Of a DNA stretch of 64,000 bases, positions 1 to 8,463 are shown one piece after another (position 1 is the first letter of the stretch; each line of letters opens with the position of its first letter). The stretch comes from Nitratireductor luteus (GTDB lineage Bacteria > Pseudomonadota > Alphaproteobacteria > Rhizobiales > Rhizobiaceae): positions 150,775 through 214,774 of the forward strand of contig NZ_JAOANW010000010.1 of NCBI RefSeq assembly GCF_026162365.1. The letters are read 5' to 3'. The notes under the pieces are model-generated. The model saw only the letters and a list, made by a program, of their open reading frames with translations. It made no database searches and was not told where the DNA came from. A program made the position numbers and the translations under genes.

Positions 1-315
1 GGCAATGGAATGGCCGAGTTGCCGATACCTTCCGAAGCCGGCTCCGAAGGCCGGACCGTGCAGTTCGGCGTGCGGCCCGAAGATTTGAGCATCGCCACCA
101 ACGGCAGCGGTCTGTTCAATGGCCGGGTCGATATCGTGGAATCTCTCGGCGAGGTGACGAACGTCTATCTCGACGTGGAGAACGCGCCCGAACCGGTCAT
201 CCTGAAACTGCAGGGCGTGCAGAAGCTCGGTCGCGGGGAGACCATCTCGCTCGCCGCCGATCCCGCCAAGATGCACCTTTTCAACGAGCAGGGCCGCTCG
301 CTGCTTCATCTCTAG
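1..315 (+). CDS. ABC transporter ATP-binding protein, C-terminal part (TOBE region), cut by window start
   Basis: The reading frame is open from the first base and ends in TAG at 313-315, so this is the last ~104 residues of a longer protein. The motif FGVRPEDL followed by a beta-rich tail (DIVESLGEVTNVYLDV) is the TOBE/regulatory domain at the end of UgpC/MalK/MsmK-type ATPases of carbohydrate or polyol importers. This domain contacts substrate or regulators and caps the ATPase. The nucleotide-binding core and the rest of the transporter lie upstream of the window, so the substrate cannot be told. The assignment to the CUT1/MalK-like group rests on the RPEDL motif alone. Confidence 0.8.
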   Translation, partial: GNGMAELPIPSEAGSEGRTVQFGVRPEDLSIATNGSGLFNGRVDIVESLGEVTNVYLDVENAPEPVILKLQGVQKLGRGETISLAADPAKMHLFNEQGRSLLHL

Positions 316-457
316 CGTAAGACATATCCGCCGGTGCCGCGCCCAATCTGCGGGCCGGGGCGTGACGCCTGGGTAAACTCGTGCTATGTGCGCGGCAACT
401 GACGGCACCGATGGCGACGAATGTTCCCGCCGCCGCATTGATCCATTGCGTGACACC

Positions 458-1684
458 ATGGCCCTGACACTTGATATGACCACGCCGCAAGCGCGTGACC
501 AGCTGCGCCCCGCCGGGCTTGCGGAGAAGAAATCGCTGATCGGCTTGACCCGCGACGAGATGGGCGCGGCGCTGGCTGAAATCGGCGTGCCGGAGCGCCA
601 GGTCCGCATGCGCGTGCGCCAGCTCTGGCACTGGCTCTATGTGCGCGGCGTCTCCGAATTCTCGCAGATGTTCAACATCTCCAAGGAGCTGCGCGCAGCC
701 CTCGACAGCCATTTCACCATTACCCGTCCCGAGATAGTCGAAGAGCAGATCTCCCAGGACGGCACCCGCAAATGGCTGCTGCGCTTTCCCCCGCGCGGCG
801 CCGGCCGGCCGGTCGACGTCGAAACCGTCTACATTCCCGAGGAAGGGCGCGGCACACTGTGCATCTCCAGCCAGGTCGGCTGCACGCTCACCTGCACCTT
901 CTGCCATACCGGCACCCAGAAGATGGTGCGCAATCTGAAGGCGGGCGAAATCCTCGACCAGCTTCTCATCGCCCGCGACCGGCTCGGCGATTTCCCCGAC
1001 CACGACACGCCCGATGGCGCGATCGTGCCCGCCGAGGGGCGCAAGGTCACGAACATCGTCATGATGGGCATGGGCGAGCCGCTCTACAATTTCGAGAATG
1101 TAAAGCAGGCGCTGCTCGTCGCCTCTGACGGCGACGGTCTGTCGCTATCGAAGCGCCGCATAACGCTGTCGACCTCGGGCGTCGTGCCGGAGATATACCG
1201 CACTGGCGAAGAGATCGGCGTGATGCTCGCCATCTCGCTGCATGCCGTCCGCGACGAGCTGCGCAACGAGCTGGTGCCGATCAACAAGAAGTACCCGCTC
1301 GAAAAGCTTTTGCAGGCCTGCCGCGACTATCCGGGCCTGTCCAATGCCCGCCGCATCACCTTCGAATATGTGATGCTGAAGGGCGTCAACGATTCCATGG
1401 ATGACGCCCGCGAACTGGTGAACCTCCTGCGCGGCATCCCGGCCAAGATCAACCTGATCCCTTTCAATCCATGGCCCGGCAGCAACTACGAATGTTCCGA
1501 CTGGGACCAGATCGAGAAATTCGCCGACTACGTCAACCGCGCCGGCTACGCCTCCCCTATCCGCACCCCACGCGGCCGCGACATCTTCGCCGCCTGCGGT
1601 CAGCTCAAATCGGCCTCGGAGCGCATGAAGAAATCGGATCGGCTCGCGCTTGAAGCGATGATGATCGCCGGGCACGGAGAGTAG
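458..1684 (+). CDS. rlmN: Dual-specificity 23S rRNA/tRNA adenine-C2 methyltransferase RlmN
   Basis: A cytoplasmic radical-SAM enzyme that methylates C2 of A2503 in 23S rRNA and, in the family, A37 of some tRNAs. The 408-aa product carries the CX3CX2C cluster motif (CTLTCTFC, Cys142, 146 and 149), the GMGEPLYN motif, and the C-terminal cysteine in AACGQL that forms the methylation intermediate in E. coli RlmN. An in-frame ATG exists at 386, but I chose ATG 458 because the protein from there (MALTLDM) fits the length seen in rhizobial RlmN; the extra 24 residues look like non-coding sequence. It stands alone between the ABC gene end and a convergent LysE gene. Confidence 0.95.
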   Translation: MALTLDMTTPQARDQLRPAGLAEKKSLIGLTRDEMGAALAEIGVPERQVRMRVRQLWHWLYVRGVSEFSQMFNISKELRAALDSHFTITRPEIVEEQISQDGTRKWLLRFPPRGAGRPVDVETVYIPEEGRGTLCISSQVGCTLTCTFCHTGTQKMVRNLKAGEILDQLLIARDRLGDFPDHDTPDGAIVPAEGRKVTNIVMMGMGEPLYNFENVKQALLVASDGDGLSLSKRRITLSTSGVVPEIYRTGEEIGVMLAISLHAVRDELRNELVPINKKYPLEKLLQACRDYPGLSNARRITFEYVMLKGVNDSMDDARELVNLLRGIPAKINLIPFNPWPGSNYECSDWDQIEKFADYVNRAGYASPIRTPRGRDIFAACGQLKSASERMKKSDRLALEAMMIAGHGE

Positions 1685-1700
1685 GCGCCCTGCCCCAAGC

Positions 1701-1728
1701 CGTCATCCGAAGGGCTTCCGGGATGACG
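1701..1728 (+). terminator. Inverted repeat downstream of rlmN (possible terminator)
   Basis: Eight-base arms CGTCATCC and GGATGACG enclose a loop that contains an inner GAAG/CTTC pairing, 16 bases after the rlmN stop and between two convergent genes. There is no T-run on either side, so intrinsic termination is uncertain; it could also be a processing or repeat element. Confidence 0.35.
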
Positions 1729-1806
1729 ATGGCGGATACTTCACCCTCGCCGGAACGCATCAACAAACGTCGACAGAGCTGATAGCGCAGGCGCCAGCAC
1801 CCGCCC

Positions 1807-2448
1807 CTACCGCGCCTGCGCCGTCAATATCTTCAACGCGAAGGCCGAAAACACCCCGGCGAACAGGTAGTCCACCACCCGCGTCACCTTTGGGCTTTTC
1901 CTGAGCAGCTTCGAGAACCCGTCAGCAGCCAGCACCATGGGCGCGGTTACGGGAAGCGACAGCGGAATGAAAAGCAGCCCCAGGAAAAAAAGTTGCCCCG
2001 GCGCATCGGGATCGCCCGGCGAGACGAACTGCGGCAGGAAGGTCATGAAGAAAAGGATGATCTTCGGATTCAACAGGTTGATGCCAAGGCCCGTCGCCCA
2101 GTTCCTGAACAACGAATTCCCCGCTCCGGCCTTCTTCTCCGGGGCAAAGGCCGAGCCGTGCCGGATCGCCTGGTAGGCGAGCCAGACCAGATAACCCGCG
2201 CCGAAAATCTTCAGCACCCAGAAGGCCTCCGGCGAGGCCACGATCAGCGCCGAAAGCCCGAGCGCGACCAGGCTCGTATGTACGAGAATGCCGGTCATCG
2301 CGCCGAACATGCAGGCGAAACCCGCCACCTTCCCGTGACTCAACGCCCGGCCCACGAACAGGGTCATGTCCGGTCCGGGCGTGAGCGCTATGATGAAGGT
2401 AGCGACGGCGAACTGAAATATGACCGCGCTGGTCGGCACAAAATCCAT
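1807..2448 (-). CDS. LysE/RhtB-family amino-acid exporter
   Basis: A 213-aa integral inner-membrane protein with about six hydrophobic segments and the LysE-family N-terminal signature (ALTPGPDMTLFVGRALSHG) plus NLLNPKIILFF in the middle. Members export amino acids or their analogues using the proton gradient. ATG 2448 gives the usual start of the family (MDFVPTSAVIFQF); an in-frame ATG at 2457 would add three residues. It is convergent with rlmN and divergent from the TRAP operon. No regulator of the LysG type sits next to it, so the substrate is unknown. Confidence 0.88.
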   Translation of the reverse strand: MDFVPTSAVIFQFAVATFIIALTPGPDMTLFVGRALSHGKVAGFACMFGAMTGILVHTSLVALGLSALIVASPEAFWVLKIFGAGYLVWLAYQAIRHGSAFAPEKKAGAGNSLFRNWATGLGINLLNPKIILFFMTFLPQFVSPGDPDAPGQLFFLGLLFIPLSLPVTAPMVLAADGFSKLLRKSPKVTRVVDYLFAGVFSAFALKILTAQAR

Positions 2449-2547
2449 CTGAATCACCTGGAGATTGTTCTGTCGCGGCGATGCTACAGCATTGGCCTGG
2501 AAATCGAAATCAATTTGAAACGCAATGGCAGAGCCGACGCACGGCCG

Positions 2548-2567
2548 CCTCCGCCGAATGGCGGAGG
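2548..2567. promoter_or_regulatory. Hairpin in lysE-dctP intergenic region
   Basis: Perfect 8-bp inverted repeat CCTCCGCC-GAAT-GGCGGAGG in the divergent spacer between the LysE gene and the TRAP operon. There is no T-run. Its role is not known; it could act in the leader RNA of the LysE gene or as a protein-binding site. Confidence 0.35.
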
Positions 2568-2579
2568 TCAGGCGAATTT

Positions 2580-2594
2580 ATACGACTTTCGTAT
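2580..2594. promoter_or_regulatory. Dyad ATACGA-CTT-TCGTAT, candidate operator
   Basis: A perfect 6-bp inverted repeat with a 3-base centre lies about 120 bases before dctP and upstream of the candidate promoter at 2635-2662. Symmetry and position suit a small dimeric regulator, but no regulator gene lies beside this operon, so the assignment is an inference. Confidence 0.35.
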
Positions 2595-2634
2595 TAGTGG
2601 GTCTTTTCCGGGCTTCCGCTTCCGCCTCGTGTTC

Positions 2635-2662
2635 TTGCATGATTGGATCAGTGGGGTAATCT
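2635..2662 (+). promoter_or_regulatory. Candidate sigma70-type promoter of the first TRAP operon
   Basis: TTGCAT and TAATCT are separated by 16 bases, ending 49 bases before the dctP start. A clear Shine-Dalgarno sequence (GGGAGG, 2699-2704) follows. Matches to the -35/-10 consensus are moderate. Confidence 0.3.
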
Positions 2663-2711
2663 CTGCTTGCTCAATAACAAGAACAATGGGCACCAACGGG
2701 AGGAAATCAAC

Positions 2712-3839
2712 ATGACAGACAAGGCACTTTCACGCCGAAAATTCCTCGGCAAGGCAACCACGGCTGCCGGCGCCGCCGCGGCCGGAACGTTGGCTGCGCC
2801 GGCCGTCCTGGCGCAGTCTCCGATAACCTTGAAGATGCAATCGTCCTGGCCATCATCGGATGTGTTCCAGGACATGGCGAAGGAATATGTCGAGCGCGTC
2901 GAAGCCATGTCGGGCGGGCGGCTGAAGATCGACCTGCTGCCGGCGGGCGCGGTGGTGGGCGCCTTCCAGGTGCAGGACGCCTGCCATGACGGCATCCTCG
3001 ATGCCGCGCACACCGTTCCGGTCTACTGGTACGGCAAGAACAAGGCCGCATCGCTGTTCGGCACGGGTCCGGTCTTCGGCGCCGACGCCACGCAGATGAT
3101 CGCCTGGATGTACCACGGCGGCGGCAACGAGTTCTACCGCGAGCTGACCCAGGATGTCCTCGGCCTCAACATCGTCGGCTTCTTCGCCTTCGGCATGCCG
3201 GCCCAGCCCTTCGGCTGGTTCAAGAACCCGATAGAGAGCGCTGACCAGGTACAGGGTCTCAAATACCGCACGGTGGGTCTGGCCGCCGACCTGTTCCAGG
3301 CCATGGGCGCCAGCGTGGCGCAGCTTCCCGGCGGCGAAATCGTGCCGGCGATGGAGCGCGGCGTTATCGACGCCTTCGAGTTCAACAATCCGACCTCGGA
3401 CATGCGCTTCGGTGCGCAGGACGTCGCCAAGAACTACATGCTCTCCTCCTACCATCAGGCGAGCGAGTCTTTCGAGTTCATCTTCAATCGCGACCGCTAC
3501 GAAAGCCTCGATCCGGATCTTCAGGCTATCCTGAAATATGCGGTGGAGGCGGTGCACCTGTCCAACACGGCACTGGCCATGGATCAGTATTCCTCCGACC
3601 TGCAGAAGCTTCAGGAAGAGTCCGGCGTCAATGTCCAGCGCACACCGGAAGAGGTCCTCAAGGTTCAGCTCGACGCCTGGGATGAGATCCTGCCCGGTCT
3701 CATGGAGGACGAGTTCTTCGCCAAGGTGGTCGACAGCCAGAAGGCCTGGTGCGAGCGCGTTGTCTTCTACACCCTTATGAACGCGCCGGACTACAAACTG
3801 GCTTACCAGCATTATTTCCCAGGCAAGATCGAATTCTGA
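2712..3839 (+). CDS. dctP: TRAP transporter periplasmic solute-binding protein (DctP family, TakP-like)
   Basis: The 375-aa precursor captures a carboxylate substrate in the periplasm for the DctQM permease encoded next. It starts with a twin-arginine signal (SRRKFLGKAT, then a hydrophobic stretch and APAVLAQ cleavage site), which implies folded export. The internal pattern (GGGNEFY, GGWF-like FGWFKNP, LPGGEIVPAMERGVIDAFE) resembles TakP-type binders of 2-oxo or 2-hydroxy acids such as pyruvate or lactate; that substrate guess is by resemblance only. ATG 2712 is preceded by GGGAGG at the right distance; an upstream in-frame ATG at 2643 lacks this and would mask the signal peptide. A strong hairpin follows the gene. 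Confidence 0.93.
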   Translation: MTDKALSRRKFLGKATTAAGAAAAGTLAAPAVLAQSPITLKMQSSWPSSDVFQDMAKEYVERVEAMSGGRLKIDLLPAGAVVGAFQVQDACHDGILDAAHTVPVYWYGKNKAASLFGTGPVFGADATQMIAWMYHGGGNEFYRELTQDVLGLNIVGFFAFGMPAQPFGWFKNPIESADQVQGLKYRTVGLAADLFQAMGASVAQLPGGEIVPAMERGVIDAFEFNNPTSDMRFGAQDVAKNYMLSSYHQASESFEFIFNRDRYESLDPDLQAILKYAVEAVHLSNTALAMDQYSSDLQKLQEESGVNVQRTPEEVLKVQLDAWDEILPGLMEDEFFAKVVDSQKAWCERVVFYTLMNAPDYKLAYQHYFPGKIEF

Positions 3840-3855
3840 TCGATCGAAACGATCT

Positions 3856-3881
3856 GCGGGGCGCACGAGCGCCCCGCTTTT
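3856..3881 (+). terminator. Strong hairpin with T-run between dctP and dctQ
   Basis: Perfect 9-bp stem GCGGGGCGC-ACGA-GCGCCCCGC followed by TTTTCT. It lies in the 64-base gap between dctP and dctQ. Such a structure can partly terminate transcription or protect the upstream mRNA, so that more binding protein than permease is made; this ratio is a known need of TRAP systems. Confidence 0.8.
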
Positions 3882-3903
3882 CTCCGGGAACCAGAGAAAC
3901 GAG

Positions 3904-4524
3904 ATGCACAGATATATCCACTTCGCCGACACCGTCTCCGCATGGTTCGGCAAGGCGTTTGCATGGTGCGTCGTGCTCATGACCCTGGCGGTCAGCTACG
4001 AGGTCGTCGTGCGCTATGCATTCCGGGCGCCCACCGTCTGGGCGTTCGACCTTACCTATATCATGTACGGGACGTTGTTCATGATGGCGGGCGCCTACAC
4101 ACTTTCGCGCGACGGCCATGTGCGCGGCGACTTCATCTACAGGCTCTGGTCCCCCAGGACCCAGGCCAAGGTTGAACTGGTTCTGTATTTCATCTTCTTC
4201 TTTCCCGGCGTCCTCGCGCTCGTCTTCTCCGGCTGGCGCTATGCAGGCCGCTCATGGCGCTATCTCGAAGTGTCGACCATGAGTCCGGCCAATGTGCCGA
4301 TCTACCAGTTCAAATCGGTGATCATCGCTGCCGGCATTTTGTTGGTCATCCAGGGCATCGCCCAGGTCTTCCGCTGCGTCATCACCATCCGCACCGGCCA
4401 ATGGCCCCCCCACGCCGAGGATGTCGAGGAGCTTGAAACCATCTTGCAGAAGCAGGGCGCCGAGGCACTGCGTCACGGCAGCGAATCTATCGACATTGTC
4501 GATCGAAGGGAGCCACGGGAATGA
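3904..4524 (+). CDS. dctQ: TRAP transporter small permease subunit
   Basis: A 206-aa inner-membrane protein with about four membrane segments and the DctQ-family patterns VRYAFRAPTVWAFDLT and a glycine-rich DGHVRGDFI loop. It pairs with DctM to form the sodium-coupled permease. The C-terminal ~35 residues (after ~170) are an acidic/polar tail beyond the usual core. Its TGA overlaps the dctM start (ATGA at 4521-4524), which indicates translational coupling. The hairpin at 3856-3881 separates it from dctP. Confidence 0.9.
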   Translation: MHRYIHFADTVSAWFGKAFAWCVVLMTLAVSYEVVVRYAFRAPTVWAFDLTYIMYGTLFMMAGAYTLSRDGHVRGDFIYRLWSPRTQAKVELVLYFIFFFPGVLALVFSGWRYAGRSWRYLEVSTMSPANVPIYQFKSVIIAAGILLVIQGIAQVFRCVITIRTGQWPPHAEDVEELETILQKQGAEALRHGSESIDIVDRREPRE

Positions 4525-5939
4525 CCGACCCGCAAGTCGCCGTGGCGATGCTCGGCATTTTCATCTTCATCATTCTTCTGGGTTTCCCGATCGCCTTTAC
4601 ACTCATGGCCATGGGCATCGGCTTCGGCTATTACGCCTATTACGATTCCGGCCGCATGTGGATGCCCTATACGCGAGCGTTGGAGCAGGATGCGGGCACG
4701 TTCACCCTGATTCAGAACTATGCCGGCGGCTTCCTCAACAACCGCGTCTTCGACCTCTTCGTCAACCAGACCTACTCGGTGATGGCCAATGACGTTTTGA
4801 CCGCAGTGCCGCTATTCCTGTTCATGGGCTATGTGGTCGAGCGCGCCAATATCGTCGACCGGCTCTTCCAGACGTTGAGCGTCACGACGCGCCGGCTGCC
4901 CGGCTCCATGGCGGTGGCAGCGCTCATCACCTGCGCACTCTTCGCAACGGCGACCGGCATCGTAGGCGCCGTTGTCACGCTGATGGGCCTGCTTGCCTTT
5001 CCGGCCATGCTCAAAGCCCGGTACGACACGCGCTTCGCCTCCGGTGTCATTTGCGCGGGCGGCACGCTCGGCATTCTCATTCCGCCCTCGATCATGCTTA
5101 TCGTCTATGCGGCGACATCCGGCGTTTCGATCGTGAGGCTTTATGCGGGCGCTTTGCTGCCGGGTTTCCTGCTGGCTGGCATGTATCTGATCTACATCGT
5201 TGTCCGCGCCATGATCCAGCCGGGCCTGGCGCCCAAGGCGGAGAAGCTTGGCGAGGATATCGGCATCTATCAGGTCATATGGATGCTTTTGACGTCCTTT
5301 TTCCCGCTGGCAATCCTCATCACCGCAGTTCTGGGGGCGATCCTTTTCGGGTTTGCGACACCGTCCGAGGCCGCCGCGATCGGCGCGCTCGGCGGCCTGC
5401 TTCTGGCTATGGCCTACGGCGCGCTGACATGGCAGCGGCTCCAGGAATCGGTCTACCTGACAGTCAAGACCACTGCCATGGTTTGCTGGCTCTTCGTCGG
5501 CTCCTGGGTTTTCGCTTCGGTCTTTTCCTATCTGGGCGGCGAGCAGCTCGTCCGCGAATTCGTGGAAGGCCTCAGCCTGACGCCGCTCCAGTTCCTGCTG
5601 CTGGCGCAGCTCATCATCTTCCTGCTCGGCTGGCCGCTGGAATGGTCGGAGATCATCATCATCTTTGTCCCGATCTTCCTGCCATTGCTGCCGATCTTCG
5701 ACATCGACCCGCTGTTCTTCGGCATCCTGATCGCGCTCAACCTACAGACATCGTTCCTGACGCCGCCCATGGCCATGTCGGCCTACTACCTAAAGGGCAT
5801 AGCGCCCCCCGGCGTGCAGCTCACCCAGATATTCTCCGGCTCCCTGCCCTATGTGGCCATGGTCTTCATCACGATGATCCTGCTCTACAATGTGCCTGCG
5901 ATTATCTATTGGCTGCCCCAACTGTTCTACGGGCGTTGA
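4521..5939 (+). CDS. dctM: TRAP transporter large permease subunit
   Basis: A 472-aa polytopic inner-membrane protein, the transport subunit of the TRAP system. DctM hallmarks are visible: VPLFLFMGYVVERANI, the GGTLGILIPPS motif, TPSEAAAIGALG, and a C-terminal LTPPMAMSAYYLKG segment. It starts inside the dctQ stop. Relative to common ~430-aa DctM proteins it has an extra ~40-residue stretch (about residues 40-80, GYYAYYDSGRMWM onward), as is seen in the subgroup with larger M subunits. A small membrane gene follows after 14 bases. Confidence 0.93.
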   Translation: MTDPQVAVAMLGIFIFIILLGFPIAFTLMAMGIGFGYYAYYDSGRMWMPYTRALEQDAGTFTLIQNYAGGFLNNRVFDLFVNQTYSVMANDVLTAVPLFLFMGYVVERANIVDRLFQTLSVTTRRLPGSMAVAALITCALFATATGIVGAVVTLMGLLAFPAMLKARYDTRFASGVICAGGTLGILIPPSIMLIVYAATSGVSIVRLYAGALLPGFLLAGMYLIYIVVRAMIQPGLAPKAEKLGEDIGIYQVIWMLLTSFFPLAILITAVLGAILFGFATPSEAAAIGALGGLLLAMAYGALTWQRLQESVYLTVKTTAMVCWLFVGSWVFASVFSYLGGEQLVREFVEGLSLTPLQFLLLAQLIIFLLGWPLEWSEIIIIFVPIFLPLLPIFDIDPLFFGILIALNLQTSFLTPPMAMSAYYLKGIAPPGVQLTQIFSGSLPYVAMVFITMILLYNVPAIIYWLPQLFYGR

Positions 5940-5953
5940 GGAGGCGCGAGGCA

Positions 5954-6124
5954 ATGCTACTGGACCGCGTGATCGCAGCTGCCGCGCTGGCGACGTTGAC
6001 CGGTTATCTCGGGATATTCGTCTTGTCGGTACCGAGGACACCGCTTTTCATTGTGGTCGGCTTCGTGCTGGTTCTGGCCTTCTACGATTTCTGGAACCAG
6101 CTCTTCCGAAACGGCAAGCGGTAG
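5954..6124 (+). CDS. Small two-helix membrane protein of the TRAP operon
   Basis: A 56-aa protein (MLLDRVIAAAALATL..., ending RNGKR) with two hydrophobic segments at about residues 5-22 and 30-46 and a basic C-terminus. It starts 14 bases after the dctM stop, preceded by GAGGCGCGAGG, and is the last gene of the operon before the convergent nagA. I do not recognise the family. Position and size suggest an accessory or stabilising subunit of the permease, which is an inference. Confidence 0.7.
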   Translation: MLLDRVIAAAALATLTGYLGIFVLSVPRTPLFIVVGFVLVLAFYDFWNQLFRNGKR

Positions 6125-6132
6125 CGCCAAGC

Positions 6133-7290
6133 TCAGGCTTCGCCACCGAGCCAGCTTTGCTTGACGCGGATCTGATCGTCGAGCCACACGATATCGGCGC
6201 GCGATCCCGGCTTCAGATAGCCATACTCGCGGCCGATGCCGAGATAATCGGCCGGATAGGCGCTCGCCATCCTGAGCGATTCTTCCAGTGGCAGTTCGAG
6301 CATCTCGACGCCGAAGCGCACAGCTGAAGCCATGTCGAGATCGGACCCCGCTAGCGTTCCGTCTTCAAGCACGAGCCTGGAACACACCTCACCGGCCTCT
6401 CGATGCACGGCCCGCCCGTTGATCTCGAAGCTCTCGGCCTTGCTGCCCACCAGCGCCATGGCGTCGGTGACGTGGAAAAGCCGGCCGGGACCACGCATGG
6501 CCCGCAGCGCGATTCTGAGGGCGATGGGATCAACGTGATGCCCGTCGGCGATGATCCCGCCCCAGGCCGGGCCGTGGTCGAGCGCAGCCCCCACCAGACC
6601 CGGCGCACGGTGGGACAGGCCGCTCATGGCGTTGAACAGATGGGTGACGCCGCGCGCGCCGGCTTCGAACAGGGCGATTGCGGTCTCGCTGGTGCAATCC
6701 GTATGACCAAGGCTGACGATGACGCCCGCCTCCGTAAGCCGCCTGATCCTGGAAGGCGATGCCTGCTCGCAGGCGAGCGTCATATGCAGGACCGGCATCT
6801 TGTCGGCCGCAGCGCAGATCTCCTCCACATCGTCATCTTCAAGAGGCCGCATCAGTTCAGGCAGATGCGCTCCCCGGCGCGCCGGAGCCAGATGGGGGCC
6901 TTCCAGATGCAGGCCGATGATGCCCGGCTCGGACCTTGCCGCCTCGCAGGCGGCGGCAATCGCCTGGGCTGTCACCTCCCGCGTATCGGTTATCAGCGTC
7001 GGCAGCAGCGCCGTGGTGCCGCAGGTCCGATGCGCGCGGGCGATTGCCCCCATCGTCTCCGCCGTCGGATCGTTGTTGAGCATACGGCCGCCGCCGCCAT
7101 TGACCTGGACGTCGATGAAGCCGGGTGCAAGCAAACCTCCGTCGAGTCGTTGCACCTCCGAGCGGTCCGCGACATCCGCCTCAGGCACGACGGCCTTGAC
7201 CCGCCCCTCTTCGACGAGAAGCGCTTGACCCGCAAGCGAGCGCTCACCATCGAAGATGCGCGCTCCAGTCAGAACCAAGCTCGTCATCAA
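6133..7290 (-). CDS. nagA: N-acetylglucosamine-6-phosphate deacetylase
   Basis: A 385-aa amidohydrolase that converts GlcNAc-6-phosphate to glucosamine-6-phosphate plus acetate. Family motifs are all present: GFIDVQVNGGGG, the metal-binding HLEGPHLAPARRGAH, SLGHTDC, THLFNAMS, and the catalytic aspartate in VTDAMA. Its start overlaps the end of the SIS-domain gene by four bases (ATGA, 7287-7290), so the two are one operon on the minus strand, with deacetylation followed by deamination/isomerisation of the product. It is convergent with the TRAP operon. Confidence 0.95.
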   Translation of the reverse strand: MMTSLVLTGARIFDGERSLAGQALLVEEGRVKAVVPEADVADRSEVQRLDGGLLAPGFIDVQVNGGGGRMLNNDPTAETMGAIARAHRTCGTTALLPTLITDTREVTAQAIAAACEAARSEPGIIGLHLEGPHLAPARRGAHLPELMRPLEDDDVEEICAAADKMPVLHMTLACEQASPSRIRRLTEAGVIVSLGHTDCTSETAIALFEAGARGVTHLFNAMSGLSHRAPGLVGAALDHGPAWGGIIADGHHVDPIALRIALRAMRGPGRLFHVTDAMALVGSKAESFEINGRAVHREAGEVCSRLVLEDGTLAGSDLDMASAVRFGVEMLELPLEESLRMASAYPADYLGIGREYGYLKPGSRADIVWLDDQIRVKQSWLGGEA

Positions 7291-8324
7291 AGCGTCTCCG
7301 TTACCTTGCTCAGCTTGTCCGGCGTGTCAGGATCGAACCCGCGCTCCCGCGCCACGCGCTCGATCAGCCGGTAATAGGCGACCAGCGCGGGGAGAGGATC
7401 GAGGTGGCCGCTACCCGTCGAATGCACGGCTATGGTCTCGGCAACCGCTTGGCGCGAGGATATAGCAAAGACGTGCGCGCCCAGCCCCGCCAGCCTGTCC
7501 AGCGCTTGGCTGCTGGATTCCAGCGCCTCATCTTCCGGCACGAAGGCCAAGACCGGAAAGCCCTCGTCGATCAATTGCATGGGACCGTGCATGAGCTCCG
7601 CCAGCGAGAAGGCCTCGGCGTGCAGCTTGGCGGTTTCCTTGGCCTTCAACGCCGCCTCCAGCGCAATGGCGAAACCGGGCCCGCGCCCCGTCGTATAAAC
7701 CGACCGGGCTTGCACGAACGCCGCCAAGGCCCGCTCGTAATCGGCCGAACAGGCTTCGTCGAGAGCGGTGGGCAGACGCTGCAGGCCGGCAGCCAACGCG
7801 TCGCTGCCGGTGGCCGACTGCGTGAGAGCGGCGAGCGCGGCCGCAGAAGCGATGAAGCTCTTGGTGGCCGCCACGCTGCACTCCTTGCCGGCGTGGATGG
7901 GTATCACGATATCGGCGGTGCGGGCGAGCGGGCTGTCGGCGACGTTGACGATGGCGACGGTTGTGGCCCCGCCGCTCTTGGCCGCCTCCTGGACCGCGAT
8001 GATATCGGGGCTCGCCCCCGATTGCGACACCGTCAGGTGCAGCGCGCCGGGCAAATGAAGCCGCGCATGGTAGACCGAGGCCACCGAGGGGCCGATGGAG
8101 GCGACCGGGATGCCGGCGTTGATCTCGAACAGATACTTGAAAAAGCTCACCGCATGATCCGACGAGCCGCGCGCGGCGACCGTCACGACGGGCGGCCGTC
8201 TGGCCGAGACGACACGTCCCAGCTCGGCAAAGGTCTTCGCCTCGCTCGACAGAAGGCGCTCCACGGCGGCGGCGGCCTCTGTCGTCTCCGCATGCATCAA
8301 AGACCCATTGTCGCTTTCCGTCAT
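7287..8324 (-). CDS. SIS-domain glucosamine-6-phosphate deaminase/isomerase-like protein (NagB-II/AgaS type)
   Basis: A 345-aa protein with two SIS domains and no glutaminase domain, like the isomerase half of GlmS. Motifs: AARGSSDHAVSFFKYLFE, SQSGASPDIIAVQEA, AGKECSVAATKSFIAS, and ELMHGPMQLI. Together with nagA in the same operon the likely job is conversion of GlcN-6-P to fructose-6-P and ammonia (the NagB-II role known in other proteobacteria), completing GlcNAc-6-P use. An AgaS role on galactosamine is the alternative. No kinase, PTS or regulator is adjacent within the window. Confidence 0.88.
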   Translation of the reverse strand: MTESDNGSLMHAETTEAAAAVERLLSSEAKTFAELGRVVSARRPPVVTVAARGSSDHAVSFFKYLFEINAGIPVASIGPSVASVYHARLHLPGALHLTVSQSGASPDIIAVQEAAKSGGATTVAIVNVADSPLARTADIVIPIHAGKECSVAATKSFIASAAALAALTQSATGSDALAAGLQRLPTALDEACSADYERALAAFVQARSVYTTGRGPGFAIALEAALKAKETAKLHAEAFSLAELMHGPMQLIDEGFPVLAFVPEDEALESSSQALDRLAGLGAHVFAISSRQAVAETIAVHSTGSGHLDPLPALVAYYRLIERVARERGFDPDTPDKLSKVTETL

Positions 8325-8463
8325 GCCAATCTCCCGCTACGCTCCGGATGCGACCAATCTAATACCAAATATGAGTATAGCGGCTTTGACGATTGTTTCC
8401 ATGTCCGCCGACGATAATTTTTACGTGCTGGTGAAGCGGCCCGAGAGGAGACAGCCCTGGCGC

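Noticed and set aside
2853..3980. 375-aa minus-strand frame over dctP
   Set aside because: Antisense shadow of a clear TRAP binding-protein gene; no recognisable protein features.
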